Below are positions 53,524-60,942 of a stretch of DNA of 64,000 nucleotides, piece by piece. This stretch comes from Fusibacter sp. A1. GTDB lineage: Bacteria > Bacillota > Clostridia > Peptostreptococcales > Acidaminobacteraceae. Position numbers and translations under genes: made by a program. How positions within the stretch are numbered: position 1 is the first letter of the stretch; each line of letters opens with the position of its first letter. Location: positions 124,001-188,000 of the forward strand of contig NZ_QQWI01000008.1 in the NCBI RefSeq assembly GCF_004125825.1, read 5' to 3'. The notes under the pieces are model-generated. The model searched no databases. It was not told the origin of the DNA and saw nothing but the letters and a program-made list of their open reading frames with translations.

Positions 53524-54240
53524 CTAGCCAAGGTCAATGTTCAACCAGTCAAAGAACACATCCCGTCTATAGTTGATCGGGTAATCACGAGGTATGCCTA
53601 AGCTATCCAGTAGCTGAAAACACTTATTGAACTCAGCAAGCGACTCATGAAAATGCGAATCGCTGCTTAAGATGATCGTCACACCTTTTTCATAGGCATA
53701 TTGAATAAAGTCTTTATAGGATTCGACCGATGAGGTTGATTCCTCTTTTAAGAGTCTGCGATCATTCACTTCAATGGCAACATTCGCACCCAAGCACGCA
53801 TCCACTATCTGATTATAATCTACAGGATATCTAGGATTACCAAGGTCTCCAAGTATTCTTACCTTTGATTTTTTTAAGGCGCCAAGAATGGCCTGTGTAT
53901 TCTCTTCAACCGTTCCAGAAGAAAGTACAAGTTCGTGAAAGGATGCAATCGCATAGTCCAGATCGTCAAGCAGCTCCTCTTTAATATCAAGCGTTCCCTC
54001 GTAATCTGTGATATTGGCATCCACACCTTTGAGCACCAGCACATTATCAATAAACCTAGGTATGGTGTTCATATTGGCAAAGTAGAATTCATGAGGTCCA
54101 ACAGGATTGTCCGGACCATGCTCTGTGATTCCAAAGCCATTGATATTGAATTCTTTTGCATAGTTTACGTAATCCATAAGCGTGCTATAAGCGTCACCGC
54201 TGGCGGTAGTGTGAACATGTAAATCAACGATAAAGTGCAT
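53524..54240 (-). CDS. PHP-domain phosphoesterase, YcdX-like
   Basis: Metal-dependent PHP-family hydrolase of 238 residues. The start at 54240 follows GGGAGAAATT. The metal motifs are DLHVHTTASGDAYSTL (about 5-20), GITEHGPD (about 37), LKGVDANITDYEG (about 70), IASFHE (about 97), VAIEVNDR (about 163) and LSSDSHFHE (about 192), the three-metal set of YcdX and histidinol-phosphatase-like enzymes. The substrate is probably a small phosphate ester. A hairpin terminator and promoter-like boxes lie upstream, suggesting a regulated leader. Confidence 0.9.
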   Translation of the reverse strand: MHFIVDLHVHTTASGDAYSTLMDYVNYAKEFNINGFGITEHGPDNPVGPHEFYFANMNTIPRFIDNVLVLKGVDANITDYEGTLDIKEELLDDLDYAIASFHELVLSSGTVEENTQAILGALKKSKVRILGDLGNPRYPVDYNQIVDACLGANVAIEVNDRRLLKEESTSSVESYKDFIQYAYEKGVTIILSSDSHFHESLAEFNKCFQLLDSLGIPRDYPINYRRDVFFDWLNIDLG

Positions 54241-54287
54241 AATTTCTCCCATAAGCCTTTGCTTGTCTTCAATTTTTGCAAATAAAA

Positions 54288-54326
54288 AAGCACTCCGACC
54301 CTATAAATAATAGAGTTAGAGTGCTT
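54288..54326 (-). terminator. Terminator-like hairpin upstream of the PHP gene
   Basis: On the minus strand AAGCACTC and GAGTGCTT pair around a 23-base loop that can pair further (CTCTAT with ATAGGG), and TTTTTTATTT follows. It stands 48 bases before the PHP start and downstream of promoter-like boxes, so it could be an attenuator of that gene or the end of a short RNA. The APH gene upstream would also be terminated here. Confidence 0.6.
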
Positions 54327-54519
54327 AAGCTTCGCTTTTTCAGCTAATCATTATACCACGTTTCCATAGTATAGACAGGTCCATTTGAACCTTGTCAAGC
54401 CACAGTTCTAAATTCGCTTTTCACTACACGTTTCGCCAAAATGCAAGCCTTATGCTATACAATGAAAGTTATACAACACTCGACATGCGGCTAATACGCA
54501 TACTTAATTCGCCTTTAAC

Positions 54520-54548
54520 AGTATAAACGGATTTCATACTTGTGTCAA
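54520..54548 (-). promoter_or_regulatory. Near-consensus minus-strand promoter without an adjacent gene start
   Basis: Read on the minus strand, TTGACA (54548-54543) and TATACT (54525-54520) are 17 bases apart. Transcription would start near 54513 and run about 190 to 230 bases to the hairpin at 54288-54326 before reaching the PHP gene. Further -10-like boxes lie at 54368-54373 and 54350-54355. The remaining gap 54241-54647 holds no ORF that I can support. Confidence 0.55.
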
Positions 54549-54583
54549 ATCCAAGCATCACCTTTTTAATAATTGACACACCT

Positions 54584-54616
54584 ACCACTCAAACCACTCA
54601 AACCACTCAAACCAAG
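54584..54616. repeat. Short tandem repeat of a 9-base unit
   Basis: ACCACTCAA is repeated three times without change at 54584-54610, with a partial fourth copy (ACCAAG). It is non-coding, about 30 bases beyond the stop of the APH-type gene. Such runs vary in copy number between strains. Confidence 0.8.
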
Positions 54617-54647
54617 CGAACAAGCGATTCAAGGCAATCAGCTGCTC

Positions 54648-55511
54648 TTAGATATACTCCTTCATGCCTGCTTCAAAAGCTCTTTCATCATTGTTCTCGC
54701 TGCCATACAGCGCTTCTTGAAGTGCGAATGTCTTTGTCATCCACTTAGCTCGTTTTAGGTAGTGCTGAGCCTTAGGATAAGTTTTAGAAAGCTCATCGAT
54801 AAATGCATCCGTATAGCCGAATTTACCCACTAAACTGGCAATGTCAGTCGCCGGGTCTCCAATATGGATTTCTGCAAAATCAATAATTCCTGTTACTTCT
54901 TCCTTTAAGGGGTCAAATAAGATATTGCTCGGTCCAAAATCGCCGTGAACAACACACGGAACAAACTCGGCACTGCTTACTTCTACAATAATACTGTCAA
55001 AAATTTCTGTAACCTTTGCCATGGTGGAAGCATTCATATACCCGAACAGATGGTTTCTGACACGGTTGTATAAGTCCTGCCATCTAGCTTTTGGGTTGAT
55101 TACAGGTAGCAGAGTGCTAAGCGCCTCTTTTGTATCAGGATGATGTAGCGTTTTCAAAAAAGTTCCTAATTGCTGTGCTATCTTTGTAGTATCTTTCAAA
55201 GAATTAAAAGCTTCTTGAAACAGAGGCTGACCGTCAATTTTTTCATAGGCATAAAACGAATCCTCTACATGACTTGTCAACTGCGCGTAGCTAGGATTTG
55301 GTATCGGTAGCGAGACTTGACCTGTAAGTACTGATAAAATTCGATACTCCAACTTATCCTCCTCAAGATTTACTGGAGCCTTTGGAAATCTAAACATCCA
55401 CTTGCCGTTGACTTCAAGTAAGTAGTTGTTTTGTCCGCATTCGATAAGTTTAGAAGAATCAATGATAAGCTCAGGCACTGCTGTTTGAATTACATCTATA
55501 AATTTATGCAT
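54648..55511 (-). CDS. Aminoglycoside phosphotransferase (APH)-family kinase
   Basis: Small-molecule kinase of 287 residues. The start at 55511 follows AAAGGGAGCAAAA. The fold is shown by NNYLLEVNGKWMFRFPKAPVNLEEDKLEYRIL (nucleotide loop and Lys), the catalytic loop FVPCVVHGDFGPSNILFD (about 191-208, Asp and Asn present) and TGIIDFAEIHIGDPATDIAS (about 216-235, metal-binding Asp). It resembles APH(2'')/MphB-like and homoserine-kinase-like members; whether it acts on antibiotics or on metabolites cannot be told. The methyltransferase gene is 44 bases upstream. Confidence 0.88.
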   Translation of the reverse strand: MHKFIDVIQTAVPELIIDSSKLIECGQNNYLLEVNGKWMFRFPKAPVNLEEDKLEYRILSVLTGQVSLPIPNPSYAQLTSHVEDSFYAYEKIDGQPLFQEAFNSLKDTTKIAQQLGTFLKTLHHPDTKEALSTLLPVINPKARWQDLYNRVRNHLFGYMNASTMAKVTEIFDSIIVEVSSAEFVPCVVHGDFGPSNILFDPLKEEVTGIIDFAEIHIGDPATDIASLVGKFGYTDAFIDELSKTYPKAQHYLKRAKWMTKTFALQEALYGSENNDERAFEAGMKEYI

Positions 55512-55555
55512 TTTTGCTCCCTTTTTCAATATTCACTATAACTGGTCCGATCGAA

Positions 55556-56122
55556 TTAAGGCTTTGTAGCGGTCCCAGCCACAAACTTAGTCCCCATGGC
55601 GTATTCAACCTCGTCTAAGACCATCGCAGATTCCTTTACCGAGGCGATAAAATCGCAGTTTAGATGACATCCGCCTGCCAGTCTACTCCAAACTGGTGTT
55701 ACAGCATCAAAGATAAGTCTCGAAGGCTGTTCAGCCGGTAAAACGTGTTCGATAAAGATAAACCTACCCCCCTTTTTTAACACGCGGTGCAGCTCGCTTA
55801 AACCTCGCTGCACATCCTCTACACTACAAAACACAAGGGTCGAAACGATAAAATCAAAGGTTTCATCTTCAAAGGGAAGCATCCCCACATCACACGCGAC
55901 AGACACTATGGGTGCGTTATTCTTTTCGAGTGACTTCAGCAGATTGGGCGATAGCTCTTTATCTGTAATCGTAAGCTTCACATCTTGATAGTACTGCAAG
56001 TTCACACCCGTTCCAGCACCGATTTCAAGTACAGTTCCTGTTATGGGAGTAATAAGTGCTTTTCTTAACCGGCCAAGTGCTTTTGATTCCAAAGGGCCCA
56101 TAAAGGCATCATAAAAGTTCAT
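55556..56122 (-). CDS. Class I SAM-dependent methyltransferase
   Basis: Methyltransferase of 188 residues, UbiE/Methyltransf_11 type. Motif I is VLEIGAGTGVNLQYY (about 31-45), then CDVGMLPFEDETFDFIVSTLVFCSVEDVQRGLSELHRVLKKGGRFIFIEHVL (about 78-130). The start follows GGAGATGCT. It lies between the YbaK-type and APH-type genes on the same strand and may be co-transcribed with them. The substrate is unknown. Confidence 0.9.
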   Translation of the reverse strand: MNFYDAFMGPLESKALGRLRKALITPITGTVLEIGAGTGVNLQYYQDVKLTITDKELSPNLLKSLEKNNAPIVSVACDVGMLPFEDETFDFIVSTLVFCSVEDVQRGLSELHRVLKKGGRFIFIEHVLPAEQPSRLIFDAVTPVWSRLAGGCHLNCDFIASVKESAMVLDEVEYAMGTKFVAGTATKP

Positions 56123-56161
56123 AGCATCTCCAATTCATACAAGTAAGCTGATCAGCCTTGA

Positions 56162-56653
56162 TCACAGATAGACAATTGTATTGGTAACACTCTCCACAAA
56201 CTTCACTAAATCACTGCTATCAAATAAAAGTGTCTCCGTATTGCTATTGGGGTGAAACCCAACTCTACCAGGTTTTAGTATCGCTTTATCAAGCACCAAG
56301 ACAACCTCAGAATCCGTATCATTTAAAAGGCCGAAGATCGACACAGCACCTGATTCGACACCAAGAAATCTTAACAGTCTTTCCTCGCTGGCAAATGATA
56401 AAGCAGTCGTTCCAAGCTCTACCGCTAGGGTTTTTAAATCAATCGCCCTCTCATATGGAACCACAAGCAAATAATGATTTCTGCCCTTTTTGTCCCTTAA
56501 AAACAGGTTTTTAATATCCATGACTTCAATGCCTATCATTTCAGGACACTCCTCATTACAAGTAAAAATAGGTCCGTGTTTCACCGATTCGAATTCGATT
56601 CCTAAATCCTTAAGATACTCATAGACTTTTTCATTGTTGGTTTTATCAGTCAT
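56162..56653 (-). CDS. YbaK/ProX-type aminoacyl-tRNA deacylase
   Basis: Free-standing editing domain of 163 residues, PrdX/ProXp branch of the YbaK family, which clears wrongly charged tRNA such as Ala-tRNA(Pro). Blocks are NEKVYEYLKDLGIEFESVKHGPIFTCNEECPEMIGIEVMDIKNLFLRDKKGRNHYLLVV (about 7-65), the Lys in DLKTLA, and SIFGLLNDTDSEVVLVLDKAIL with the typical GFHPNSNTETLLFD near the end. The start follows GGGGGTTGTC. Confidence 0.9.
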   Translation of the reverse strand: MTDKTNNEKVYEYLKDLGIEFESVKHGPIFTCNEECPEMIGIEVMDIKNLFLRDKKGRNHYLLVVPYERAIDLKTLAVELGTTALSFASEERLLRFLGVESGAVSIFGLLNDTDSEVVLVLDKAILKPGRVGFHPNSNTETLLFDSSDLVKFVESVTNTIVYL

Positions 56654-56816
56654 GACAACCCCCTTCCATATACTGCAATACCATAGCGGATCACCTCTAA
56701 TTGTAACATAATTCTGACACTTCTTGACTAATACGGGCTAATCCTATAGAATACATTTAATTAAGCCGCTACAAGACTTAACTGTGCTATAAATACCACT
56801 ATTCTTAGGAGAAGCA

Positions 56817-57275
56817 ATGGATATAATCGATCTTAAAATCATAGCATGCTTACAGGACGATGCACGAATTAGCGTGACTGACATCTCAAAAAAAATCAAT
56901 CTTTCAAGGCCTAGCGTCAGCGAACGCCTTTATCGCCTCAATGAGGATAAGGTCATCACCGCCTACAAGGCACTCTTAGACCCTCAATTTTTAGGCTATC
57001 CAATTACATTCTACATGAATATCAGTGAGATTGTCGGTAGTGTGGATACGGTGGTACACTTATTGGAATCCACACCCTTTGTCACAGAAATCCATTGTAT
57101 GACAGGTAACATAAACTACCTTGTCAAGGCTCACGCAAGCTCAGTGCAAGCGATGCACGATTTTCTTGCTAAACTGATTCGTTACTGCAAAGTAGAAAGT
57201 TCTATTGTTTTAAACAGTCCGTTGCCAGCACGTAGCCTACCCCCATCAAACACCTTCAAAACGTCGGAAAAGTGA
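56817..57275 (+). CDS. Lrp/AsnC-family regulator
   Basis: Regulator of 152 residues. N-terminal helix-turn-helix: LKIIACLQDDARISVTDISKKINLSRPSVSERLYRLNEDKVITAYKALLDP (about 6-56). C-terminal RAM/AsnC ligand domain: EIHCMTGNINYLVKAHASSVQAMHDFLAKLIRY. It starts behind TTAGGAGAAGCA. It ends at a terminator 80 bases before kynureninase, so the two are separate units, but their closeness suggests an amino-acid ligand such as tryptophan or kynurenine, as in KynR-type regulators. Confidence 0.92.
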   Translation: MDIIDLKIIACLQDDARISVTDISKKINLSRPSVSERLYRLNEDKVITAYKALLDPQFLGYPITFYMNISEIVGSVDTVVHLLESTPFVTEIHCMTGNINYLVKAHASSVQAMHDFLAKLIRYCKVESSIVLNSPLPARSLPPSNTFKTSEK

Positions 57276-57293
57276 CTTACTTTCCGACGTTTT
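57258..57293 (+). terminator. Terminator of the lrp-like gene
   Basis: AAAACGTCGGAAA and TTTCCGACGTTTT form a 13-bp stem with a 10-base loop and T-run; the left arm includes the last codons of the gene. Confidence 0.88.
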
Positions 57294-57356
57294 TCTGTAT
57301 TGTTTTACTACTCAGTTTGGTAAAGTTAAAGTAACACAACTAAAGAGGAGAAACCT

Positions 57357-58631
57357 ATGAATTTCGACATGCACAAAATGGCTCAGCAGCACGATGATGC
57401 AGATTCCCTAAAGAAGTTGAGAAACCGCTTTTACACCTTGGAACAATCCATTTATATGGATGGAAACTCCTTGGGGCTTTCAGGCATCGACTCAAAAGAA
57501 TTCGTACTAAAAGCACTGGATGACTGGCAAAAACACGGCATCAAGATTTGGGGCATCGAAGGTGGCAAATATTATAATTACCCCCGATATCTTGGTAATA
57601 AAATGAGTGCTCTCATCGGTGCCGATCCCGAAGAAGTAATCGTACTGGGCAGCATCACAACCAATATCCATCAAGCGCTTGCAACACTCTATAAGCCTAC
57701 TAAAAAGCGCTACAAGATTGTCGTAGACGCCCTAAACTTTCCTACCGATATCTACGCGGTCACAAGCATCCTCAAGCTTAAGGGCATAAAACCAGAAGAC
57801 GCCTTAGTAACCGTTCCAAGTGAAGATGGGACCACCCTTGATACTGAAATGATTTTATCCTATCTCAAAGAAGATGTGGCACTTGTATTACTGCCTGCGG
57901 TCCTGTACCGCAGCGCTCAAATTTTGGACATCGAAGTCATCACCAACTATGCCCACCAGCAGGGAATCATCATCGGTTGGGATCTGGCACATGGTATTGG
58001 CGCTGTAGAATTCGATTTTAACGCCGTTAAACCCGATTTTGCAGTATGGTGCACCTATAAGTATTTAAATGCCGGCCCCGGCTCGGCAGCCGGACTCTAT
58101 CTGAACCGCAGACATTTCACAAAAACCGCGGGATTAGCAGGATGGTTTGGCAACCGTTCAGAAACTCAATTCGCCCTAAAACAACAAATCGAACAGGCAA
58201 ACGATGCCGGAGGCTTATTGCAAGGCACTCCACATATTCTCTCCATGGCAGCACTTGAAGGTTCCCTAGTTCCTTTTGAAATGGCAGGCGTTAAAGCCTT
58301 ACGTGAAAAATCGATAAAAATGACCGAGTTTTTAATCGCCTGTATCGATCAACAACTGGCTTCGCTAGGATTTTCAGTGGGCAGCCCGAGGGACTTTCAT
58401 AAACGCGGAGGTCACGTGGCTCTTGTACACGAAGAAGCCTATCGTATCAGCCTTGCCCTAAGAGACCTTAACGTCATTCCCGATTATAGAGAACCAAACG
58501 TGATTCGACTGGCTCCAATGGCCCTTTATAACACCTTCACAGAAATCGTAAGTGTCATCGATACGTTAAAGTTGATCATGACAGACAAGGTTTTCGAGCG
58601 CTACACCACTGAGCGTGAAACGGTTTTATAA
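57357..58631 (+). CDS. kynU: Kynureninase
   Basis: PLP enzyme of 424 residues that splits L-kynurenine into anthranilate and alanine. YMDGNSLGLSG (about 34-44) is the characteristic N-terminal block. IVLGSITTNIHQALATLYKPT binds the phosphate, IIIGWDLAHGIGAVEFDFNAVKPDFAVWCTYKYLNAGPGSAAGLYLN (about 200-246) contains the Asp and the PLP-Lys, and RKRGGHVALVHE-like HKRGGHVALVHEEAYRI is near the end. No tryptophan dioxygenase or formamidase gene is in the window, so it may use imported kynurenine to salvage anthranilate and alanine. AAGAGGAGAAACCT precedes the ATG. Confidence 0.93.
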   Translation: MNFDMHKMAQQHDDADSLKKLRNRFYTLEQSIYMDGNSLGLSGIDSKEFVLKALDDWQKHGIKIWGIEGGKYYNYPRYLGNKMSALIGADPEEVIVLGSITTNIHQALATLYKPTKKRYKIVVDALNFPTDIYAVTSILKLKGIKPEDALVTVPSEDGTTLDTEMILSYLKEDVALVLLPAVLYRSAQILDIEVITNYAHQQGIIIGWDLAHGIGAVEFDFNAVKPDFAVWCTYKYLNAGPGSAAGLYLNRRHFTKTAGLAGWFGNRSETQFALKQQIEQANDAGGLLQGTPHILSMAALEGSLVPFEMAGVKALREKSIKMTEFLIACIDQQLASLGFSVGSPRDFHKRGGHVALVHEEAYRISLALRDLNVIPDYREPNVIRLAPMALYNTFTEIVSVIDTLKLIMTDKVFERYTTERETVL

Positions 58632-58694
58632 AGTAAGTCAATCTCGTTTAGCACTACCTAAGAGCGTACTCAAGTAAATAAGTCATGCAACAAA

Positions 58695-58722
58695 AAAAGT
58701 CCGCCTTTATAAGCGGACTTTT
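58695..58722. terminator. Bidirectional terminator between kynU and the CoA-disulfide reductase gene
   Basis: AAAAGTCCGC and GCGGACTTTT form a 10-bp stem with an 8-base loop, with an A-run before it. It lies between the convergent kynU and reductase genes. Confidence 0.85.
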
Positions 58723-58733
58723 AAGTTCTATTC

Positions 58734-60743
58734 TTAACCTTGGTAATTCGCCATCATTCTACCAATACCGCCACCGTTTTCGATATTCTCATACCCGTGG
58801 TGTTGCAGTATTCTTTGTGCATAGGCGCTTCTTGCACCAGATGCACAGTAGACGATAATGTGTCGATCCTTGCTGCCAAACAATTCTAAGTTTTCTTCAA
58901 CCACATCAAGAGGAATATTGATAGCACCTGGATACGCTCCATAAGCGTACTCATCCGGGCCTCTTACATCAACAATCATAGGACCAGTCGCTTCTTCTAC
59001 TGCAACTTCCTGTTCCTCTGATTCCTGTACAGCAACCTCTTCTTCGCCGATCACCTTTTGGTCTGGTGCTGGCAATTCAAGCACAAAGCTTGTTGGGTTC
59101 ACTGATCTTACGTGATGGGACAAGCTCATAAATCCACCGCTGACATTCAGCACATTCGTAAATCCTGCACCAAGTAGTAATCTTAACGCCTGGTGTCCTT
59201 TTTTACCCGTCTGGTCGTATAGTAAGATCAGTTCATCCTTCGACAACTTGTCAAGAGAAGCACGCAGTACTTCAAAAGGAATACTGATCGCACCTTCAAC
59301 ATGAGACTTCTCAAAAGAGAACACGTCTCTTAAATCAATCCACTGTACTTTCTTTCCGTCCAAGTACGCATCAAGCTCGTTGATTGTCAAGGTAGGAGAA
59401 TAGCCCGAGTTTCTGTTTTCTGCAACATAGGCAGCCATATTGATGGCGTCATTCGCATTGCCAAGTGGTGGCGAGTATGCAAAATCCATATCCGCTAAAT
59501 CAGCAATTGTAAGTTTTGACGCTACAGCAGTCGCAAGCACATCCAGTCTTCTGTCCGCACCATCATATCCTGCAGTCTGACCGCCAATGATCGTTCCAGT
59601 CGCCTTATCGTAAACAACAAGCACAGTTACCATTTCAGCACCAGGGTAATAAGAAGTATGGTTTTCCTTGTGAACAACAATCGCATCTGCATCAAGCCCT
59701 TCAGCTCTTGCAGCCTTAAGTGAAAGACCCGTAATACCAGCAACCGATTCAAAGACCTTAACGATAGACGTACCGATCGAACCTTTGTAGTTGTGTGTTT
59801 TGCCAAGGGCATTTTCAGCAGCGATTCTACCTTGTCTATTGGCAGGACCGGCAAGTGGAATACGCACTTTCTTACCAAGCACACGGTGCTCGATTTCCAC
59901 CATGTCACCAGCAGCGTAAATCGAATCATCACTTGTTTTAAGCGTCGAATCTACAAGTAAACCACCAGCTTCACCGATTGTCAGCCCAGCTTCCTTTGCA
60001 AGTACAAGCGTTGGACGAACACCGATCGAAAGCAGTACCATATCCGCACTAACCGATGTGCCGTCGTTTAACACGACATGCTTGTTACCAATTTCAGTAA
60101 CCGACTTGCCTGTTTGGATATCTACGCCATATGCAAGCATTTCTTCTTGAATGACACCGGCGATTTCAGGCTCCATCAGCGCCATCACATGCGGGTTCAT
60201 CTCAACTACAGAAACTTTTAAACCTCTTTTTACTAGGGCTTCAGTCATTTCAAGCCCTATAAATCCACCGCCTACGACAACCGCCGTGCTTGGCTTCTGA
60301 TTTTCGATGAATGAATGGATATTGTCCATATCCTCAAGTGTCCAAAGCGTAAACACATGCTCTTGGTCGGCACCGGCAATTGGTGGTGCTATAGGCTTTC
60401 CGCCTTGCGCTAAAATAAGTTTTGTATAGTCAAGCTGCATTTCCTCGCCGCTTAGCGTGTTCATAGCAAACACGACTTTGTTTTCTCTGTCAATTTTAAG
60501 TGCGCTCGTATTCACATGCACATCCACCTGATACGCTTCGTTAAAACTTTCAGGACTTTGCAAAATCAATTTCGAACGGCTCTTGATATCGCCTCCGATA
60601 TAGTAAGGAAGTCCACAGTTTGCAAATGATATGTCCGGACCAGCTTCAAGAATCGTTATATGCGCATCCGAAGACATTCTTCTAACTTTAGCCGCAGCTG
60701 TTGCTCCTGCTGCTACACCACCTATGATGATTACTTTTTCCAT
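58734..60743 (-). CDS. CoA-disulfide/persulfide reductase with two rhodanese domains
   Basis: Flavoprotein of 669 residues. The FAD domain starts VIIIGGVAAGATAAAKVRRM, and the redox Cys is in SFANCGLPYYIGG (about 43), the hallmark of CoA-disulfide reductases and NADH oxidase-like enzymes. AVVVGGGFIGLEMTEAL is the NAD(P)H fold and IYAAGDMVEI the second FAD motif. Residues about 455-555 are a rhodanese domain whose active-site loop reads YDQTGKKG without Cys. About 580-665 are a second rhodanese domain with an intact loop YCASGARS. Known CoADR-Rhd enzymes reduce CoA persulfides and polysulfides; most carry only one rhodanese domain. A CsoR/CstR-type operator upstream supports persulfide control. 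The start follows GAGGAGTGTATT. Confidence 0.93.
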   Translation of the reverse strand: MEKVIIIGGVAAGATAAAKVRRMSSDAHITILEAGPDISFANCGLPYYIGGDIKSRSKLILQSPESFNEAYQVDVHVNTSALKIDRENKVVFAMNTLSGEEMQLDYTKLILAQGGKPIAPPIAGADQEHVFTLWTLEDMDNIHSFIENQKPSTAVVVGGGFIGLEMTEALVKRGLKVSVVEMNPHVMALMEPEIAGVIQEEMLAYGVDIQTGKSVTEIGNKHVVLNDGTSVSADMVLLSIGVRPTLVLAKEAGLTIGEAGGLLVDSTLKTSDDSIYAAGDMVEIEHRVLGKKVRIPLAGPANRQGRIAAENALGKTHNYKGSIGTSIVKVFESVAGITGLSLKAARAEGLDADAIVVHKENHTSYYPGAEMVTVLVVYDKATGTIIGGQTAGYDGADRRLDVLATAVASKLTIADLADMDFAYSPPLGNANDAINMAAYVAENRNSGYSPTLTINELDAYLDGKKVQWIDLRDVFSFEKSHVEGAISIPFEVLRASLDKLSKDELILLYDQTGKKGHQALRLLLGAGFTNVLNVSGGFMSLSHHVRSVNPTSFVLELPAPDQKVIGEEEVAVQESEEQEVAVEEATGPMIVDVRGPDEYAYGAYPGAINIPLDVVEENLELFGSKDRHIIVYCASGARSAYAQRILQHHGYENIENGGGIGRMMANYQG

Positions 60744-60766
60744 AATACACTCCTCTTTTACGTAAT

Positions 60767-60784
60767 ACCCCCTGCATAGGGGGT
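60767..60784. promoter_or_regulatory. CsoR/CstR-type operator
   Basis: ACCCCCT-GCAT-AGGGGGT is an exact 7-bp inverted repeat (with outer AT and GT extension) between the promoter and the start of the reductase gene. G-tract/C-tract palindromes of this form are typical of the CsoR/RcnR/CstR repressor family; CstR senses persulfides and controls rhodanese and CoADR-like genes in Staphylococcus. The regulator itself is not in the window. Confidence 0.7.
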
Positions 60785-60798
60785 GTTGTTATGTTATT

Positions 60799-60827
60799 AT
60801 CATAACCACAAAAACAACTTTTGTCAA
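60799..60827 (-). promoter_or_regulatory. Sigma-A promoter of the CoA-disulfide reductase gene
   Basis: On the minus strand TTGACA (60827-60822) and TATGAT (60804-60799) are separated by exactly 17 bases, about 55 bases before the ATG. The operator at 60767-60784 lies just downstream of the expected start point, a position suited to block elongation. Confidence 0.85.
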
Positions 60828-60879
60828 GTTGCGTCCCCGTAGTTTTTTTAAAAATTTCATAATTAAATTCAAGCAATCA

Positions 60880-60909
60880 AAAACGACGTCCTCATATGGA
60901 CGTCGTTTT
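60880..60909 (-). terminator. Terminator of the two-propeller diguanylate cyclase gene
   Basis: AAAACGACGTCC and GGACGTCGTTTT form a 12-bp perfect stem with a 6-base loop, 33 bases past the stop of the minus-strand gene at 60943, with A/T-rich flanks on both sides. Confidence 0.85.
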
Positions 60910-60942
60910 ATATTTTTTACACCTGTATATTACATGTAAAAA

